A stretch of DNA of 64,000 nt. Origin: Rhizobium sp. SG_E_25_P2. Lineage in GTDB: Bacteria > Pseudomonadota > Alphaproteobacteria > Rhizobiales > Rhizobiaceae. The translations under genes and the position numbers were made by a program. Shown one piece after another: positions 27,761 through 36,389 of the stretch. The stretch's first letter is position 1. Each line of letters starts with the position of its first letter. Under the pieces are notes generated by a model. The model had not been told where the DNA came from, did no database searches, and was given only the letters and a program-made list of their open reading frames with translations. The DNA lies in contig NZ_JARXVM010000006.1 of assembly GCF_029892285.1 (NCBI RefSeq), forward strand, positions 62,001 through 126,000, written 5' to 3'.

Positions 27761-29002
27761 GTGACGATGCAAGCGCCTTCGAAAACCCACCGCATCGAGA
27801 TCTTCTATTTCGACGCAGGCGGGGGGCATCGCAATGCGATGACGGCGCTGACCCGGCTGATCGAAAAAACCCATCCGAACTGGGCGGTAACGCCAGTCGA
27901 CTTGCAGAAGCTGCTCGAACCGGTCGACCCCGTTCATCGGCTGACGCAGAAAATAACCGGCTCGCTCAAGAGGATCCTGCTGCCGGTCGCTCCGCGTCTG
28001 CCGATCGCTCCCATCCAGGCGCAGGACATCTACAACAACGCGCTCAAGCGCGGGGCGACACGCGGGCTTGGCACGATCCTGCCGATCCTGCAGGGCTTCA
28101 TCCGTCGTTACTCCGCCGATATCGAGCGACTGCTGGCGGCGCGTTGGCGCGCGGAGCCGCGGCCGGATCTCGTCGTGTCGGTCATTCCCAATTTCAACCG
28201 CGTCATGCACAGGGCGTTGCAGACATTCGACGCGTCGATCCCCTATCTCACCGTCATCACCGACTTGGTCGACGCGCCGCCACATTTCTGGATGGAGGAT
28301 CAGGCGCAATATATCGTCTGCGGCACGCCGAAAGCGGCTGAGCAGGCCCGCGCCACCGGCTTCTATCGCGACTCGGATGTTTTCGAAGTCTCCGGCATGA
28401 TCCTCAAGGATGCGTTCTACCAGCCTCCCGCCCCGCATGCCCTGACGCGAAGCGATCTCGCTCTTGCGGAAGACCGGTCGACGGCGATGATCATGTTTGG
28501 CGGCAACGGCGCCCGGCGGGCGACATTGACCATTCTCGACCAACTCGAAAAATCGGCGACAAAGGTGCAGTCGATCGTGATGTGCGGCAAGAACACCGCC
28601 CTGCAAAAGGCGTTGCAGGGGCGGCCGAATTGTTGCGCAGTCGGTTTCGTGCAGAATGTGCCAGATTATATGCGGCTCGCCGATTTCCTGATCGGCAAGC
28701 CCGGCCCCGGCAGCATCAGTGAAGCCGTTCACCTTGGCCGTCCGGTGATCGTCGAAGGCAACGCCTCGACCATGCCGCAGGAGCGGCCTAATCTCGACTG
28801 GATCCGCAACAACGGCGTGGGACTGGTGGTCAAGAGCTTCCGCAAGGAGATCGCGGGGGCTACCGAGCGAATGCTCGCAGACCTGCCGCGCTTTCAGGAC
28901 AATATCGCGCGGAATCTGCCGGAGAATCGGGCGGTGTTCGAAACCGTCGAGATCATCGGCAGAATCCTCGACGAGACGGCGCTAGACCGCAGCGGCTCCT
29001 GA
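27761..29002 (+). CDS. MGDG synthase-type (GT28) glycosyltransferase
   Basis: About 413 residues. The N-terminal domain has IEIFYFDAGGGHRNAM, the glycine-rich lipid-acceptor loop of the MGDG synthase / processive glycolipid synthase family. The C-terminal GT28 domain has MIMFGGNG and the donor-site GKPGPGSISEAVHLGRP. Likely role: addition of sugar to diacylglycerol at the inner membrane, possibly under phosphate limitation as in other rhizobia (inference). I chose GTG 27761 with AGGGGA upstream; ATG 27767 and 27728 are alternatives. It is followed after 62 bp by a heme oxygenase gene. Confidence 0.8.
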   Translation: MTMQAPSKTHRIEIFYFDAGGGHRNAMTALTRLIEKTHPNWAVTPVDLQKLLEPVDPVHRLTQKITGSLKRILLPVAPRLPIAPIQAQDIYNNALKRGATRGLGTILPILQGFIRRYSADIERLLAARWRAEPRPDLVVSVIPNFNRVMHRALQTFDASIPYLTVITDLVDAPPHFWMEDQAQYIVCGTPKAAEQARATGFYRDSDVFEVSGMILKDAFYQPPAPHALTRSDLALAEDRSTAMIMFGGNGARRATLTILDQLEKSATKVQSIVMCGKNTALQKALQGRPNCCAVGFVQNVPDYMRLADFLIGKPGPGSISEAVHLGRPVIVEGNASTMPQERPNLDWIRNNGVGLVVKSFRKEIAGATERMLADLPRFQDNIARNLPENRAVFETVEIIGRILDETALDRSGS

Positions 29003-29064
29003 AAGACGGAACCCGAGCAGGACCTGCGGCGTTTCGTCGGGTCAAATCGGATTTCGGGACAAGC

Positions 29065-29658
29065 ATGACAGATCTTCAAGCGACGCTGCGCTTTCAACTC
29101 CGGCGGAAAACGGCAGATCTTCACCACAGGCTGGACACGCGCATCGGCGCGTTCAGGACGAGAGCGGATTACGGCTGTTATCTCCGATCCGCCGAACTCT
29201 TCCGCCGACTGGCGGAGCCGGAGCTTGCGGCGGCGACCGAGCGGGGATGGTTCGGAGACTGGCGACCAGGGCTTGTCCATGACGCGTTGTTGGCCGACCT
29301 CGACGATTGCGGGCTGGCGCCCGCTCCCCATGTCGAGCGCATTATCCCCTTCGAAGATCCGGCCCAGGCCTGGGGCGCGCTCTATGTGGCGGAGGGCGCC
29401 TCGCTCGGCGCGATCATCTTGCTCCAGCGCGCCGAAGCGATCGGCTGCTCCGCAAGCCTCGGCGCCCGCCATCTCGCGGCGCAGGCCCAGCGTTCGACGC
29501 CCTGGCCGCGCTTCACGGCGCTGCTCGACAGCCGGACCGATCTCGATTCAGAACGGATGGTGGACGGCGCGCGCCTGATGTTCGTCGCCGCCCTCGCCTG
29601 CTTTGCGCCGACCTCTGCATGCTCCGAACCAGTGAAGACAGTCGCTGCTATCGCCTGA
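29065..29658 (+). CDS. bacterial heme oxygenase (BphO-like)
   Basis: 197 residues, helical. The N-terminal TADLHHRLD holds the proximal heme His. The distal-helix segment WGALYVAEGASLGA matches the bacteriophytochrome-associated heme oxygenases. It would open heme to biliverdin, iron and CO. No bacteriophytochrome or heme uptake gene is in the window, so chromophore supply versus iron recovery is open. It shares the strand with the preceding glycosyltransferase. Confidence 0.82.
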   Translation: MTDLQATLRFQLRRKTADLHHRLDTRIGAFRTRADYGCYLRSAELFRRLAEPELAAATERGWFGDWRPGLVHDALLADLDDCGLAPAPHVERIIPFEDPAQAWGALYVAEGASLGAIILLQRAEAIGCSASLGARHLAAQAQRSTPWPRFTALLDSRTDLDSERMVDGARLMFVAALACFAPTSACSEPVKTVAAIA

Positions 29659-29667
29659 CGCAGGACA

Positions 29668-29709
29668 AGAAAAAACCCGCCTTCGTGATGAAGAGCGGGT
29701 TTCTGTTTT
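29668..29709 (-). terminator. bidirectional terminator between heme oxygenase and L,D-transpeptidase genes
   Basis: AAACCCGC (29673-29680) pairs with GCGGGTTT (29695-29702). On the reverse strand it is followed by TTTTTTCTT, a strong terminator for the transpeptidase gene. On the forward strand CTGTTTTC follows, weaker. Confidence 0.88.
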
Positions 29710-29728
29710 CCATTGATCGTCGAACGCT

Positions 29729-31030
29729 TTAGTTCGCGACCACCGGCTCCTGGTTCAGGCCGGTCTGAAGCGCCAATTCCTGGGCGCCGTCCATCTGGTA
29801 GATGTCGTCGCGGAACTGCACGATGCGGTCGCGGGCAGACCAGGCGGTCACATATTTGAAGTAGATCGGCACTTCAGTCTGCAGCGGGATCGGGTTGTTC
29901 TTGCCGGCCTTGATCGTCGCTTCGATCTGCTGACGCGACCAGCCCGGCGTATCGCGCAACAGCCAGGTCGTCAGGTCGCGGACGTTTTGAACACGCACGC
30001 AGCCAGAGGATTCGAAGCGAGACAGCTTGTTGAACAGGCCCTGCTGGGGCGTGTCGTGCATATATTCGCCGTTCGGATTGTGGAACTCGATCTTGGTCGA
30101 CGCCATGGCGTTGATCTTGCCCGGGTCCTGACGGAACATCAGGTTCGGGGCCTTGTCGGCGAACCAGTCGATGGTCGTCGGATCGACTTCCGTACCCTTG
30201 CCGTCGAACAGACGGATCTGGTTCTTGGTCAGATAGGTCGGGTCCTTGCGCATCAGCGGCACGATGTCCTTTTCGACGATCGAGCGCGGCGCAGTCCAGT
30301 AGGGGTTGAGCGTGATCTGATAGATCTTGGAATCGATGATGTGGGTCGGGCGCGAGAGGCGACCGACGATGGCGGTGTGACGCTGGGCGACGCGATTGTT
30401 CTCGACAGCCTCGATATAGGCGGCGGGAATGTTGACCATCACATAACGCTGGCCGAGATCGGTGTTGATTTCCTGAACGCGCGCGAGGTTGGTGCGCAGC
30501 TGCATCAGGCGGATGTCGGCCGGCACGTTCATCGCCTTGATCGTGTACTGGCCGAGCACGCCGTCAAGCGGCAAACCGTGGCGGGCCTGGAAGCGCTTCA
30601 CGCCTTCTTCCACCAAGGAATCATAGGAGCTCGAAATACCGGCGCTGCGCGACAGGTCGCCGGAAATCATCAAGCGTTTGCGCAGATCGGCAACCGTGGG
30701 GTCGTTGACGCCAAGCCGGAGCTTCTGAGCCGGATTGACCTGCGGCCACCCGCCATTGGCAACGACGGTTTCATAGTCATAGACCGCCTGCTGAATATTG
30801 GCGGCGGCTTCCGGGCCGAAAATCGGATTGTTGGACATGACGGCGGCGGCGGTGCGCGACGCCTTGGCGTCGAACTGGTCGTCCCAATTGCCCCGGCGCG
30901 GGGCGTTGATGATCTCGTCGATGGCAACATCCGCCATGGCGGGACCCGCAACGGCCGCGGCTCCGGCAGCGGCTGCCGCGCCGAGGAACTTGCGTCGAGA
31001 GAGGGATGCCAGATCGAACTTTTCAGACAT
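29729..31030 (-). CDS. ldtP: Tat-exported L,D-transpeptidase (YcbB/LdtD type)
   Basis: 433 residues. A twin-arginine signal (SRRKFLGAAAAAG, cleavage near AMADVA) directs folded export. A peptidoglycan-binding domain (RFQARHGLPLDGVLGQYTI) precedes the YkuD domain with the catalytic Cys344 in ESSGCVRV. It would form 3-3 cross-links or attach proteins to peptidoglycan in the periplasm. The MarR-type gene upstream matches LdtR, which in Liberibacter and Sinorhizobium controls the L,D-transpeptidase gene ldtP; the symbol rests on that context. Confidence 0.87.
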   Translation of the reverse strand: MSEKFDLASLSRRKFLGAAAAAGAAAVAGPAMADVAIDEIINAPRRGNWDDQFDAKASRTAAAVMSNNPIFGPEAAANIQQAVYDYETVVANGGWPQVNPAQKLRLGVNDPTVADLRKRLMISGDLSRSAGISSSYDSLVEEGVKRFQARHGLPLDGVLGQYTIKAMNVPADIRLMQLRTNLARVQEINTDLGQRYVMVNIPAAYIEAVENNRVAQRHTAIVGRLSRPTHIIDSKIYQITLNPYWTAPRSIVEKDIVPLMRKDPTYLTKNQIRLFDGKGTEVDPTTIDWFADKAPNLMFRQDPGKINAMASTKIEFHNPNGEYMHDTPQQGLFNKLSRFESSGCVRVQNVRDLTTWLLRDTPGWSRQQIEATIKAGKNNPIPLQTEVPIYFKYVTAWSARDRIVQFRDDIYQMDGAQELALQTGLNQEPVVAN

Positions 31031-31214
31031 TATTTCGCCTTCCGATGTCTCGTTTTCATTGCGCCTGGGGATGCGCGACGTAAAATCTCAACAAATGGGA
31101 TGTGCGGACCTTCTGCCTCGGCAAGAAGTCTACAACAACCTCAATCAGAAGCTTTCGACGCAAATGCCCCATTCGTGCCAGTCTGTGTGGCTGGGATGTC
31201 ACGATATTGTGGCC

Positions 31215-31235
31215 GATTTGTGCCTCGGACAAATC
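31215..31235. promoter_or_regulatory. candidate LdtR (MarR-family) operator
   Basis: GATTTGT, 7 bp, ACAAATC form a perfect inverted repeat in the region before the transpeptidase gene. Size and symmetry fit a MarR-dimer site; the link to LdtR is inference. Confidence 0.5.
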
Positions 31236-31266
31236 AAGAAAACGTTAGCGGAAGGACTGACCAAGT

Positions 31267-31309
31267 AAAAAAACGCCGAAAACCGGGCGGCAGGGAAGGC
31301 GCCCGGTTC
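31267..31309 (-). terminator. Rho-independent terminator of ldtR
   Basis: On the reverse strand AACCGGGC (31308-31301) pairs with GCCCGGTT (31288-31281), and a seven-T run follows (31273-31267) after TTCGGCG. Confidence 0.85.
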
Positions 31310-31335
31310 CAGCCTGGAAGTCTGAGACGACGCCC

Positions 31336-31845
31336 TTACAGGCGATACATGATCGAGTCGTTCCAGAAGCGGTCGAGACGCTGCAGCAGCTTGTTCATCT
31401 GGCTGAATTCGTCCTGGCCGATGCCGCCCACCTTGTGGATCGAGCCAACATGGCGGTGATAAAGCTTGGCCACGGTCTCGGCGATTTCCTGGCCCTTGGG
31501 CGTCAGCGAGATGCGGACCGAGCGACGGTCGACGCGCGAACGGGAATGGTTGATGAAGCCCATCTCGACCAGTTTCTTAACGTTGTAGGAAACGTTCGAG
31601 CCCATATAATAGCCGCGCGAGCGCAGTTCGCCGGCGGTGAGTTCGGACGTGCCGATGTTGAACAGCAGCAGGGCCTGAACGGCGTTGATGTCGTCACGGC
31701 CGGAACGGTCGAATTCGTCCTTGATGACATCGAGCAGACGGCGATGCAGCCGTTCGACGAGATGGACGCTTTCGAGATAAAGATTGTGGATGACCTGGTC
31801 CTGGGGGTCGGCGACCGGCGCTTGAGCCTTGAGCTTAGTGTTCAT
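31336..31845 (-). CDS. ldtR: MarR-family regulator LdtR
   Basis: 169 residues with a winged helix-turn-helix. The recognition region LTAGELRSRGYYMGSNVSYN is followed by the wing NHSRSRVDRRSVRISLT, then a C-terminal dimer helix. Length and placement beside an L,D-transpeptidase gene match LdtR of Liberibacter and Sinorhizobium, which controls cell-wall remodelling and stress tolerance. It has its own terminator, so it is not simply read into the transpeptidase gene. A 13-bp palindrome, TAACGG-C-CCGTTA, lies at 31947-31959, about 100 bp before its start. Confidence 0.88.
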   Translation of the reverse strand: MNTKLKAQAPVADPQDQVIHNLYLESVHLVERLHRRLLDVIKDEFDRSGRDDINAVQALLLFNIGTSELTAGELRSRGYYMGSNVSYNVKKLVEMGFINHSRSRVDRRSVRISLTPKGQEIAETVAKLYHRHVGSIHKVGGIGQDEFSQMNKLLQRLDRFWNDSIMYRL

Positions 31846-32008
31846 TTTTCTGCCTCGCTGTTTGCTGGCGGTTCTTGTTTTTTTGATCCCGCCTTATGAA
31901 AACCAACCTAGCGACCACCGATAAAATTCTACTTAAATCACATGCTTAACGGCCCGTTATGTTTACGAATGGCAGTTTCAAGGTGAACAAGGGCTTACTG
32001 CCGCCGGT

Positions 32009-32440
32009 TCAACGAAGCTCTTTCGCAGCCGGCTTCGCAAGCAGGCCCCAAAGCCTCAGAAGCAGGTAGGTCAGCGCGATCAGCGACACCAGCGCCACCT
32101 TCAGCGGCTCGATATCGAAGGTTCCAGGCATGGCCTGGTGCAGGCCGATTTCCATGATGGCGGCGACACCCCAGATCACCGGTCCCCAGGCGCCGCGCAG
32201 CCAAAGACCGACCGCGGCCACGGGATAGAGCACCGCCAGCGTGCCCCGCGCCGCCTTCATATCGGCGTCGAGCAGGTCGAAACGCCCTGCCCCGGCATGA
32301 TGGTAACCGATCAGATCCGCCCAGATGAGCAGCGCGAACCACAGCGTTCCCAAGGCAACGAGCCTCAGGAACACGGTCATCAGCAGGTCCGGCAAAGGCG
32401 GCCGGGGCGCGGGTATCGGCAGATCGGTCATGTCCCACAA
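32009..32440 (-). CDS. DUF6163-type membrane protein
   Basis: 143 residues with about four membrane helices and a proline-rich N-terminus (PIPAPRPPLPDLL). From memory it matches a small membrane family found next to hemB in rhizobia (DUF6163). Function unknown. ATG 32440 or 32431. It is divergent from hemB. Confidence 0.7.
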   Translation of the reverse strand: MWDMTDLPIPAPRPPLPDLLMTVFLRLVALGTLWFALLIWADLIGYHHAGAGRFDLLDADMKAARGTLAVLYPVAAVGLWLRGAWGPVIWGVAAIMEIGLHQAMPGTFDIEPLKVALVSLIALTYLLLRLWGLLAKPAAKELR

Positions 32441-32582
32441 TTAGACGATGCCGCCCTGAAAGGCCAGCCATGCGAGACCGCACGGCGGACGATCCGCCGC
32501 AGACAGGGACGCCGCGCCGCTTTGCACACGACCGGTCTTTTATGCTAACCCGCCTGTAATCGGAGATTTGAGAGGCGCCGCC

Positions 32583-33596
32583 ATGACCGACAAGACCCAC
32601 CTCGTCGACCACATCACCGGACACCGGCGCATGCGCCGCAACCGCAAGGCCGATTGGTCCCGCCGGCTGGTTCAGGAGAACCGCCTGACGGTGGACGATC
32701 TGATCTGGCCGATCTTCCTGGTCGAGGGCGTGGGCATCGTAGAGCCAATCGCGGCCATGCCCGGCGTCAACCGGCTGAGCGTCGACAAGGCGGTGGAGGC
32801 GGCGCAATTGGCCGCCGATCTCGGCATTCCCGCGCTCGCAACTTTTCCCAATATCGATCTCGACCTCCGCGACGATCATGGATCGGAGGCGCTCAACGCC
32901 AACAATCTGATCAACCGCGCCACCGAAGCCATCAAGGCCAAGGTCGCCAATATCGGCGTCATCACCGATGTCGCGCTCGATCCCTTCACCAGCCATGGCC
33001 ATGACGGAATCTTGCGCGACGGCGAGATCGTCAATGACGAGACTGTGGACCAGATCGTCAAGGCCGCCGTGGCCCAGGCCGACGCCGGCTCCGACATCAT
33101 CGCGCCGTCGGACATGATGGACGGGCGCATCGGCGCGATCCGCAAGGGGCTCGACGCCGCCGGCCATCAGAATGTCGGCATCATGTCCTATGCGACGAAA
33201 TTCGCCTCCGGCCATTACGGGCCTTATCGCGAGGCGATCTCCACAGCCGGCCTGTTGAAGGGTGACAAGAAGACCTATTACATCGATCCGGCCAATGGCG
33301 CCGAAGCGTTGCGCGACGCCGCCCTCGACGTCGAGGAAGGCGCCGATATGCTGATGGTCAAGCCCGGCCTGCCCTATCTCGACATCTGCTGGCGGATCAA
33401 GGAAGCCTTCGGCCTGCCAGTCTACGCCTATCAGGTCTCCGGCGAATATACGATGGTCAAGGCCGCCGCCGCCAATGGTTGGATCGACGGCGACCGGGTA
33501 ATGATGGAGCAGCTTCTCTGCTTCAAGCGCGCCGGCTGCGACGGCATCCTCACTTATTTCGCGATCGAGGCGGCGCGGATCCTGTCGAAATCCTGA
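32583..33596 (+). CDS. hemB: δ-aminolevulinic acid dehydratase (porphobilinogen synthase)
   Basis: 337 residues. The two Schiff-base lysines are in SYATKFASGHYGPYREA and MVKPGLPYLD. The metal site reads DVALD instead of the zinc-type cysteine motif, so it is a magnesium-type enzyme, usual in alphaproteobacteria. It condenses two aminolevulinates in heme synthesis. I chose ATG 32583; GAGAGGCG lies upstream. Its 3' end overlaps the convergent kinase gene by 43 bp. Confidence 0.96.
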   Translation: MTDKTHLVDHITGHRRMRRNRKADWSRRLVQENRLTVDDLIWPIFLVEGVGIVEPIAAMPGVNRLSVDKAVEAAQLAADLGIPALATFPNIDLDLRDDHGSEALNANNLINRATEAIKAKVANIGVITDVALDPFTSHGHDGILRDGEIVNDETVDQIVKAAVAQADAGSDIIAPSDMMDGRIGAIRKGLDAAGHQNVGIMSYATKFASGHYGPYREAISTAGLLKGDKKTYYIDPANGAEALRDAALDVEEGADMLMVKPGLPYLDICWRIKEAFGLPVYAYQVSGEYTMVKAAAANGWIDGDRVMMEQLLCFKRAGCDGILTYFAIEAARILSKS

Positions 33597-35626
33597 TCCG
33601 ACCGGCAAACGACCGGCAGATCCAGGATGGCGCGGGTGCCGCCTTCCGGATTGTCCATGAGCGTGAGCGCGCCGCCATGACGGCGGGCGATCGTCGCTGT
33701 GATATGCAAGCCGAGCCCCATCCCCTGGGTATTGGCGCTGTTGGACGCGCGAAAGTACTTCTCCGTCAACAAGTGGCGTTCCGCCTCCGGCACACCGATT
33801 CCCCAATCGGTCACGCACAGGCTGAGCGACCGCCCCGAACTCTCGACATCGACATCCACAGGCGAATCAGGCGCTGAGAATTTCAGGGCGTTTTCGACCA
33901 GGTTGATCACGGCGACGCCGAGAAGATCGAGGTCCACCGCTATGAAAAGATTCCGGTCCGCCTCCAAACTGTTGAGACGGACCGGACGTTCAGGAAACGT
34001 GTCGCGCAGCATGGAAAACAGAATGCCGACCGCGACCTCGTAGTCGAGCATCTTCAGCCGCGGGCGCGCCGCAGCTCCGTCGATTCGGCTTCGGTGGAGA
34101 CTGACATCGATCAACTCCACCAATCGACCGATCGCGCGTTTTATCCGGTCGATCCTTTCGCGATTGGCGTCGTCGTTTGACGCCAGCGCGCGCGCGATCG
34201 AGGCAACGCTGTTGGACACCACCGCAAGCGGCGTCCGATATTGATGCGAGATAACATCAAGAAAGCGCACCTGTTCCGCCTGGGCGTCCCGTTCAGCCTG
34301 GAGCGCGGTCTCGGCGGCCTCTTTGGCGAGCCGCAGTTCGGCGGTTCGTCGCTCCACAAGCGCGATCGCGCTTCTTTCCGCCGCCCGCGCAACGTCCAAC
34401 GCCCTCATCTGGGCGATCGCACGTTCGCTCTCGGCCTGTCGGGTGCGCCGCGCGAGCGAAAGCTGCATATACAGGATGAAGAACAGCACCGCGATTTCGA
34501 ACGCGAAATCTGACCAATGGGTATAGGGCGAAAGCGCTGTCAGGCGGAGCGCGACGACGACCATGCCGATCAGCAGGGCTCCGAAAGCGGATGTGGCGAT
34601 GCCAGCGCCTGGTTCGCGCTTGAATGCAAGCCAAGCATTGCCCAGGAAGCCTGACGCAAACACGGTGACGGCCGAGAACATGACCAGCGGAGCAACCATC
34701 TGATAGCGGTCGATCAGCGTCATGGCCAGGGTAAAGAGCGACAGAAGCGACGACAACAGCAGGGCTTTCGCCAGCCAGGGAAAATGTTTTGACGCCCGCA
34801 TCTGTCCGCGGATGAACAGGCTGGCCATGCAGAGGCAGATGCTGCTCGAAGCGCCGCCGACGGCGTCAACGACAGGACCTCCCCCGATCGTCCATTCCTC
34901 AAACAGCAGGCCGACATAGCAAAATTCGTTGACGGCGAGCGCTAGAAGCGCAACGGCGTATTGCAGGAACAGCCGCTCTTTCAACCCGCGCCAGATCAAC
35001 AGATTGGCAAGCCCCGAAAACACCAGCAGGGCTACAAATCCGCTGAAACGCGCCGCATCGAAGGCGGCATGCTGGATCATCATTTCGGCCGAACGCAGCC
35101 AGCCCGTCAACGCCAGCGAACTCGTGGTGCGGACTCGGATCAGGATTTCGCTTTCGCCCCGCGGCGCGGTGACCGGAATGATGTTGCTCGTGGCCACGAC
35201 AGGCCGCAGCCGGCGGGGATGGTGATCGCCCAGCAGAACCGAGGAAAAATCGTGTTCGCCCTGTTCCCAGCCGAGCCCCGGCGAGAAAACCTCGACATCG
35301 TTGAGAACCATGGGTTTCAGTTCGAGAAACAGTTTGCGTGGATAGAGATCCCTGTTGTCCAGCAGAACACGCACCCAGATCGTGTCGTTGCGGTAGCCGA
35401 GCGCCAACGCGCCGCCGGCGGGCTTGAAACGGGCTGCGATCTCGGGCCGGTCAAGATCCGCAGGCTTCAGCGCATGACCAGGATCGACAAGAAAATCCAT
35501 GTTCTTGTCGATCGACATCTGGGTGAACTGCTTGTCGATAACGGCCGGTTCAGCCGAGGCAGCGCCGGAAATACCGACCATCAACAGGAACACCGTCCAT
35601 ACGGCCAAGCGCTTGAGAATTAGCAT
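33554..35626 (-). CDS. 7TM-DISM-type sensor histidine kinase
   Basis: 690 residues. A signal peptide (to about residue 25), a periplasmic 7TMR-DISMED2-like β-domain (about 40-185) and seven membrane helices (about 192-392) are followed by a coiled coil and kinase core. The H-box is ISHQYRTPL with His461; Gln replaces the usual Glu after the His. HATPase boxes are INLVENALKF, DWGIGVPE and GMGLGLHI. DISM-type sensors often detect carbohydrates or other extracellular ligands. It is divergent from an OmpR-type regulator 68 bp away, its likely partner. Confidence 0.9.
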   Translation of the reverse strand: MLILKRLAVWTVFLLMVGISGAASAEPAVIDKQFTQMSIDKNMDFLVDPGHALKPADLDRPEIAARFKPAGGALALGYRNDTIWVRVLLDNRDLYPRKLFLELKPMVLNDVEVFSPGLGWEQGEHDFSSVLLGDHHPRRLRPVVATSNIIPVTAPRGESEILIRVRTTSSLALTGWLRSAEMMIQHAAFDAARFSGFVALLVFSGLANLLIWRGLKERLFLQYAVALLALAVNEFCYVGLLFEEWTIGGGPVVDAVGGASSSICLCMASLFIRGQMRASKHFPWLAKALLLSSLLSLFTLAMTLIDRYQMVAPLVMFSAVTVFASGFLGNAWLAFKREPGAGIATSAFGALLIGMVVVALRLTALSPYTHWSDFAFEIAVLFFILYMQLSLARRTRQAESERAIAQMRALDVARAAERSAIALVERRTAELRLAKEAAETALQAERDAQAEQVRFLDVISHQYRTPLAVVSNSVASIARALASNDDANRERIDRIKRAIGRLVELIDVSLHRSRIDGAAARPRLKMLDYEVAVGILFSMLRDTFPERPVRLNSLEADRNLFIAVDLDLLGVAVINLVENALKFSAPDSPVDVDVESSGRSLSLCVTDWGIGVPEAERHLLTEKYFRASNSANTQGMGLGLHITATIARRHGGALTLMDNPEGGTRAILDLPVVCRSDQDFDRIRAASIAK

Positions 35627-35694
35627 TGCTTATTACGCTCTCAGAAATTATCTGTAAAATATAGGGCTGAGCTCATCATTTTCCGGATAATGTT

Positions 35695-36387
35695 ATGGCA
35701 AAAGTTATAATCGTGGAAGACGACATCGAACTGCGCGAGAGTCTGATCGATTATCTCACCCAGTGCGGCCATGATTTGCAGGGCGCTGGCAGCGCCATAG
35801 AATTCTACCAGACGCTGTCCAGGGAAGAATTCGACGTGGTGATCCTCGACGTCAATCTGCCGCATTATGACGGACTGTCGGTGGCGGCGCATCTTTCCGA
35901 AAGCAGCGATGCGGCTATCATCGTGATGACCGTGCAGGGAGCGATCGCGGATCGCGTGCGCGGCTACAAGGCCGGCGCGGATCTCTATATGGTCAAACCG
36001 GTGGATTGCGAAGAGCTGGCCGCGGCTGTCGTGGCGCTGTCGAAAAAGCGCCGGAAATCGGACCGCGCGCCGGAACCTGGCGGCGGCGTCTGGAGGCTCC
36101 ATCTGTCGGAATTTCAGTTGACCGCGCCGTCGGGCCGCTGCGTGGATCTCACCCGCAACGAAGTCCGGGTTATGGAGCTTGTTTCCGCCCAGGCCGGCGC
36201 GATCGTGTCGCGCGGCGACCTCATGCAATTCATCAGCAAGGGCTCCATCGATCCGGACAGTCGCGCGCTCGACGCGGCTATAAGCCGCCTGCGGTCCAAG
36301 GTGCAGGCGGAATGCCAGGCGACACTGCCGCTGCAAACTGTCCAGAATGCCGGCTTCGTCTTCGCCGGCGATATCCGCATGGTGTGA
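35695..36387 (+). CDS. OmpR-family response regulator
   Basis: 230 residues. The receiver has acidic Asp9/Asp10, phosphoacceptor Asp52 (VVILDVNLP), Thr79 and Lys101 (MVKPVD). A winged-helix DNA-binding domain follows (VDLTRNEVRVMELV, then LDAAISRLRSKV). It is divergent from and probably phosphorylated by the 7TM kinase at 33554-35626. Targets are unknown; self-regulation from the 68-bp shared promoter region is plausible. Confidence 0.9.
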   Translation: MAKVIIVEDDIELRESLIDYLTQCGHDLQGAGSAIEFYQTLSREEFDVVILDVNLPHYDGLSVAAHLSESSDAAIIVMTVQGAIADRVRGYKAGADLYMVKPVDCEELAAAVVALSKKRRKSDRAPEPGGGVWRLHLSEFQLTAPSGRCVDLTRNEVRVMELVSAQAGAIVSRGDLMQFISKGSIDPDSRALDAAISRLRSKVQAECQATLPLQTVQNAGFVFAGDIRMV

Positions 36388-36389
36388 CC

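Larger units (their letters stand above)
31031..31335. other. ldtR-ldtP intergenic region
   Basis: 305 bp. It holds the ldtR terminator at its right end and the palindrome at 31215-31235, and should contain the transpeptidase promoter. No gene is supported. Confidence 0.6.

Noticed and set aside
31995-33818. Leftward open frame of 607 codons
   Set aside because: Antisense to hemB and overlapping the DUF6163-type gene; no recognisable domain.
35641-35694. Inverted ATTATC/GATAAT pair in the kinase-regulator promoter region
   Set aside because: Only 6 bp with a long spacer in AT-rich DNA; too weak to call an operator.
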